Below, piece by piece: positions 62,412-64,000 of a DNA stretch of 64,000 nt. Positions within the stretch are counted from its first letter, which is position 1. The number at the start of each line of letters is the position of its first letter. This DNA comes from CAJCIY01 sp964245825 (GTDB taxonomy: Bacteria > Actinomycetota > Actinomycetes > Mycobacteriales > CAJCIY01): the NCBI GenBank assembly GCA_964245825.1, contig CAXTNT010000003.1, positions 240,773-304,772 of the forward strand, written 5' to 3'. A program made the translations under genes and the position numbers. The notes under the pieces are model-generated. The model did no database searches. It was given only the letters and a program-made list of their open reading frames with translations, and had not been told where the DNA came from.

Positions 62412-63793
62412 TCGTCGCCGAGTGGGTGTCACTGTTTGCCGACTACGAGCAGGCGGAATCGGCGTTCTGGACGGTGACGGAGGCCGGCGCGGTCGCCACC
62501 TACCCGATCCTGACCAACGACCTGCTCGGCGCATTCAACTGGACCGGGCCAGCAGAGTCGCTCGAAGCGGAGGGGATGACAGCCGGCCCGGCTGTCCTGC
62601 ACCTGCCCTCGCTCGCCGAGGACCACACCGACATGGTCTTCCCCCAGGTCAGCAGAGACCGCAGGCTCGCGCGTCAATTGGCCCGCTGGCAAAAGCAGCC
62701 CACCAGCCTCTTGTATCACTGGCTACAGCACGACCCGACCGCCGGTCAGTACCCCGCCCTGCGCGGCGTCCCCACCGGGACCCAGTCGCTGGGCAGCGTC
62801 GACGGCCACACTCACCTGGGCTATCTCCGCACGCGGAGAGATTTCGGTCGGTACGTCTTCGCGGCCCTCCAAGGTGACTGGTCCTGGTCCCTGCTCGATC
62901 GCCTCAACCCCACCGCCCCCCTCGCGCAAGGCCGCATAGACCGCGACTGGGCACGCACCGCCGCTCCCCTGCTGCAGGCCGTCGCCGAACGGCCCGTACT
63001 GCGCCGCCTGCCGACCAGCGGCCTGTGGTGGACCGCGCAGGCGACCGGCATCTTCGAGGGGAAGACCGTGCTCTGTGGGTGGCTGCGCGACCACCGGGTC
63101 GTGACCTTCCAGCCGGACCCCTACGGAGCACGCACCCGTTCCGTCGGTGATCCCGGATTCACGAAGCTGAGCGAGTACGCGGCCCAGGTGCACGGCGTTG
63201 ACCAGATCGTGCCGACCACCACCCCCGACACCGCCCAGCGCGCGGCCGAGTTCCAACTCGCCCAGCACGAACCGTTGCCGTGGCAGCCGTTGGACGACTG
63301 TCCCGCGGACCTCGACAGCCTCCTGCGGAGCGTCTTCCCGCATCCCGCCAGCAAGCCGGTGCCAGCTGAATCGGGTCCATACGGAGAACCGGCACGGGGA
63401 TCGCGTGTCGAAGGCGTTACCCGAATCAAGTCGGCCACTCATGCGGTCGAGGTAGACGGCTCACGGAGACCTGTGGAGGTTCATATGCCTACGACCGATA
63501 CCTCGACCTTGATCGACTTCTACAGCCGCGGCGACGCGACGCCACTCTTCGTGGACTTTCTGGCCGACGCGGGTGCACATCCCGAGGAGTACGGCGCAGC
63601 AGACAACAGCGTCGAGACGTTGCTCGCCGGCGGTATGGGTCGCGCACTGGCAATCTTTACGCGCCACGTTATCGACAGCGGTGTGATTGACGACCCGGCT
63701 GTGGTCGCCGCGTCGAACACCGGGGATGTCGACTGGGACGCGGTGTCCGCGGCTGCGGAGAGCGCGATGGACCAGGGCCTCTTCGGCCTCTAG
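62408..63793 (+). CDS. Protein of unknown function (461 residues)
   Basis: A long protein with no signal peptide and no family I can name. It has many tryptophans (LLYHWLQHDPTAGQYPALRG, LPTSGLWWTAQATGIFEGK). A low-complexity linker lies at about residues 310-360. A separate helical C-terminus of about 100 residues follows (MPTTDTSTLIDFYSRGDATP). The linker ends at an in-frame ATG at 63485 preceded by GGAGG, so the C-terminal part may also be made alone. It follows the toxin-antitoxin pair by a coupled chain of overlaps. Confidence 0.7.
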   Translation: MIVAEWVSLFADYEQAESAFWTVTEAGAVATYPILTNDLLGAFNWTGPAESLEAEGMTAGPAVLHLPSLAEDHTDMVFPQVSRDRRLARQLARWQKQPTSLLYHWLQHDPTAGQYPALRGVPTGTQSLGSVDGHTHLGYLRTRRDFGRYVFAALQGDWSWSLLDRLNPTAPLAQGRIDRDWARTAAPLLQAVAERPVLRRLPTSGLWWTAQATGIFEGKTVLCGWLRDHRVVTFQPDPYGARTRSVGDPGFTKLSEYAAQVHGVDQIVPTTTPDTAQRAAEFQLAQHEPLPWQPLDDCPADLDSLLRSVFPHPASKPVPAESGPYGEPARGSRVEGVTRIKSATHAVEVDGSRRPVEVHMPTTDTSTLIDFYSRGDATPLFVDFLADAGAHPEEYGAADNSVETLLAGGMGRALAIFTRHVIDSGVIDDPAVVAASNTGDVDWDAVSAAAESAMDQGLFGL

Positions 63794-64000
63794 GCGGACG
63801 CGCCCGGGGCTGGCGCAGCGTCGGGTCGAACCGGCGCGGTCATCTCACCCACACCATCGATCCCGATAGCGGCTACGCACGCAATGCCCTCCGCCAATCC
63901 GGCCGCTGGAACCGAGACCCTGAGAACCGCCGGCTACGACGCCCAAGTGGCGTCCATGGACGTGGTGTGCGAGTAGTCCGCTGGTAGGCGTGGCGTCGTG
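63794..64000. other. Right-edge segment without recognised gene
   Basis: The last 207 bases hold only short frames. No gene, RNA or repeat was recognised. Confidence 0.6.

Noticed and set aside
1..64000. CRISPR array or prophage
   Set aside because: No regularly spaced repeats, capsid, terminase or portal-like genes were seen; only transposase and toxin-antitoxin fragments indicate mobility.

Overview
The window is high-GC DNA whose gene content (IclR and Lrp regulators, many FadE/FadD/EchA-type genes, frequent GTG starts with 4-base GTGA/ATGA overlaps, a likely leaderless promoter) fits a soil-type actinobacterium. A 10-base run of N at 4362-4371 shows it is a draft assembly. I saw no rRNA, tRNA or CRISPR array. 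Every function below is read from motifs and family resemblance; no database search was run.

Bases 1 to about 45,800 are an almost unbroken catabolic island for CoA-activated and probably cyclic or branched substrates. It holds six acyl-CoA dehydrogenases (one cut by the window edge), five AMP-forming CoA ligases, five crotonase-fold hydratases, two thiolases, two thioesterases, seven SDR proteins including one double-domain fusion, two flavin monooxygenases with the Baeyer-Villiger fingerprint, a P450, an aldehyde dehydrogenase, a zinc alcohol dehydrogenase, three amidohydrolase-2 proteins, two VOC proteins, an alpha-methylacyl-CoA racemase and an IclR regulator. The core is a mirrored pair of cassettes diverging from 19,403-19,543: to the left hydratase, two dehydrogenases and a ligase; to the right two ligases, SDR, thioesterase, two dehydrogenases and two hydratases. 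A plausible scheme is oxygenation of a ring or chain (P450, Baeyer-Villiger enzymes, dehydrogenases), hydrolysis of ring-cleavage products (amidohydrolases), CoA activation, racemisation of 2-methyl branches and beta-oxidation to acetyl/propionyl-CoA. No canonical steroid-ring genes were seen, so the substrate is unknown.

Bases 46,000 to 50,500 hold a secreted GH18-like protein and a three-gene overlapping operon. That operon encodes a LysA-like decarboxylase, a LysA-fold paralogue lacking the pyridoxal-phosphate lysine and the other active-site motifs, and an Lrp/AsnC regulator. The pseudoenzyme-enzyme pair is the most unusual system in the window.

Bases 50,500 to 64,000 are an accessory zone rich in gene debris: remnants of DUF899, VOC, AlkA-like, GGDEF/EAL, Fic, PIN toxin and transposase genes (a Phd-like antitoxin remnant lies at 45.9 kb). 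Intact genes here are mainly secreted proteins (a Tat-type repetitive protein, an eqolisin-fold protein, a large S53 protease between transposase fragments), a GAF-GGDEF cyclase with a long structured leader, and a ribbon-helix-helix/Doc toxin-antitoxin pair followed by two overlapping genes of unknown function.
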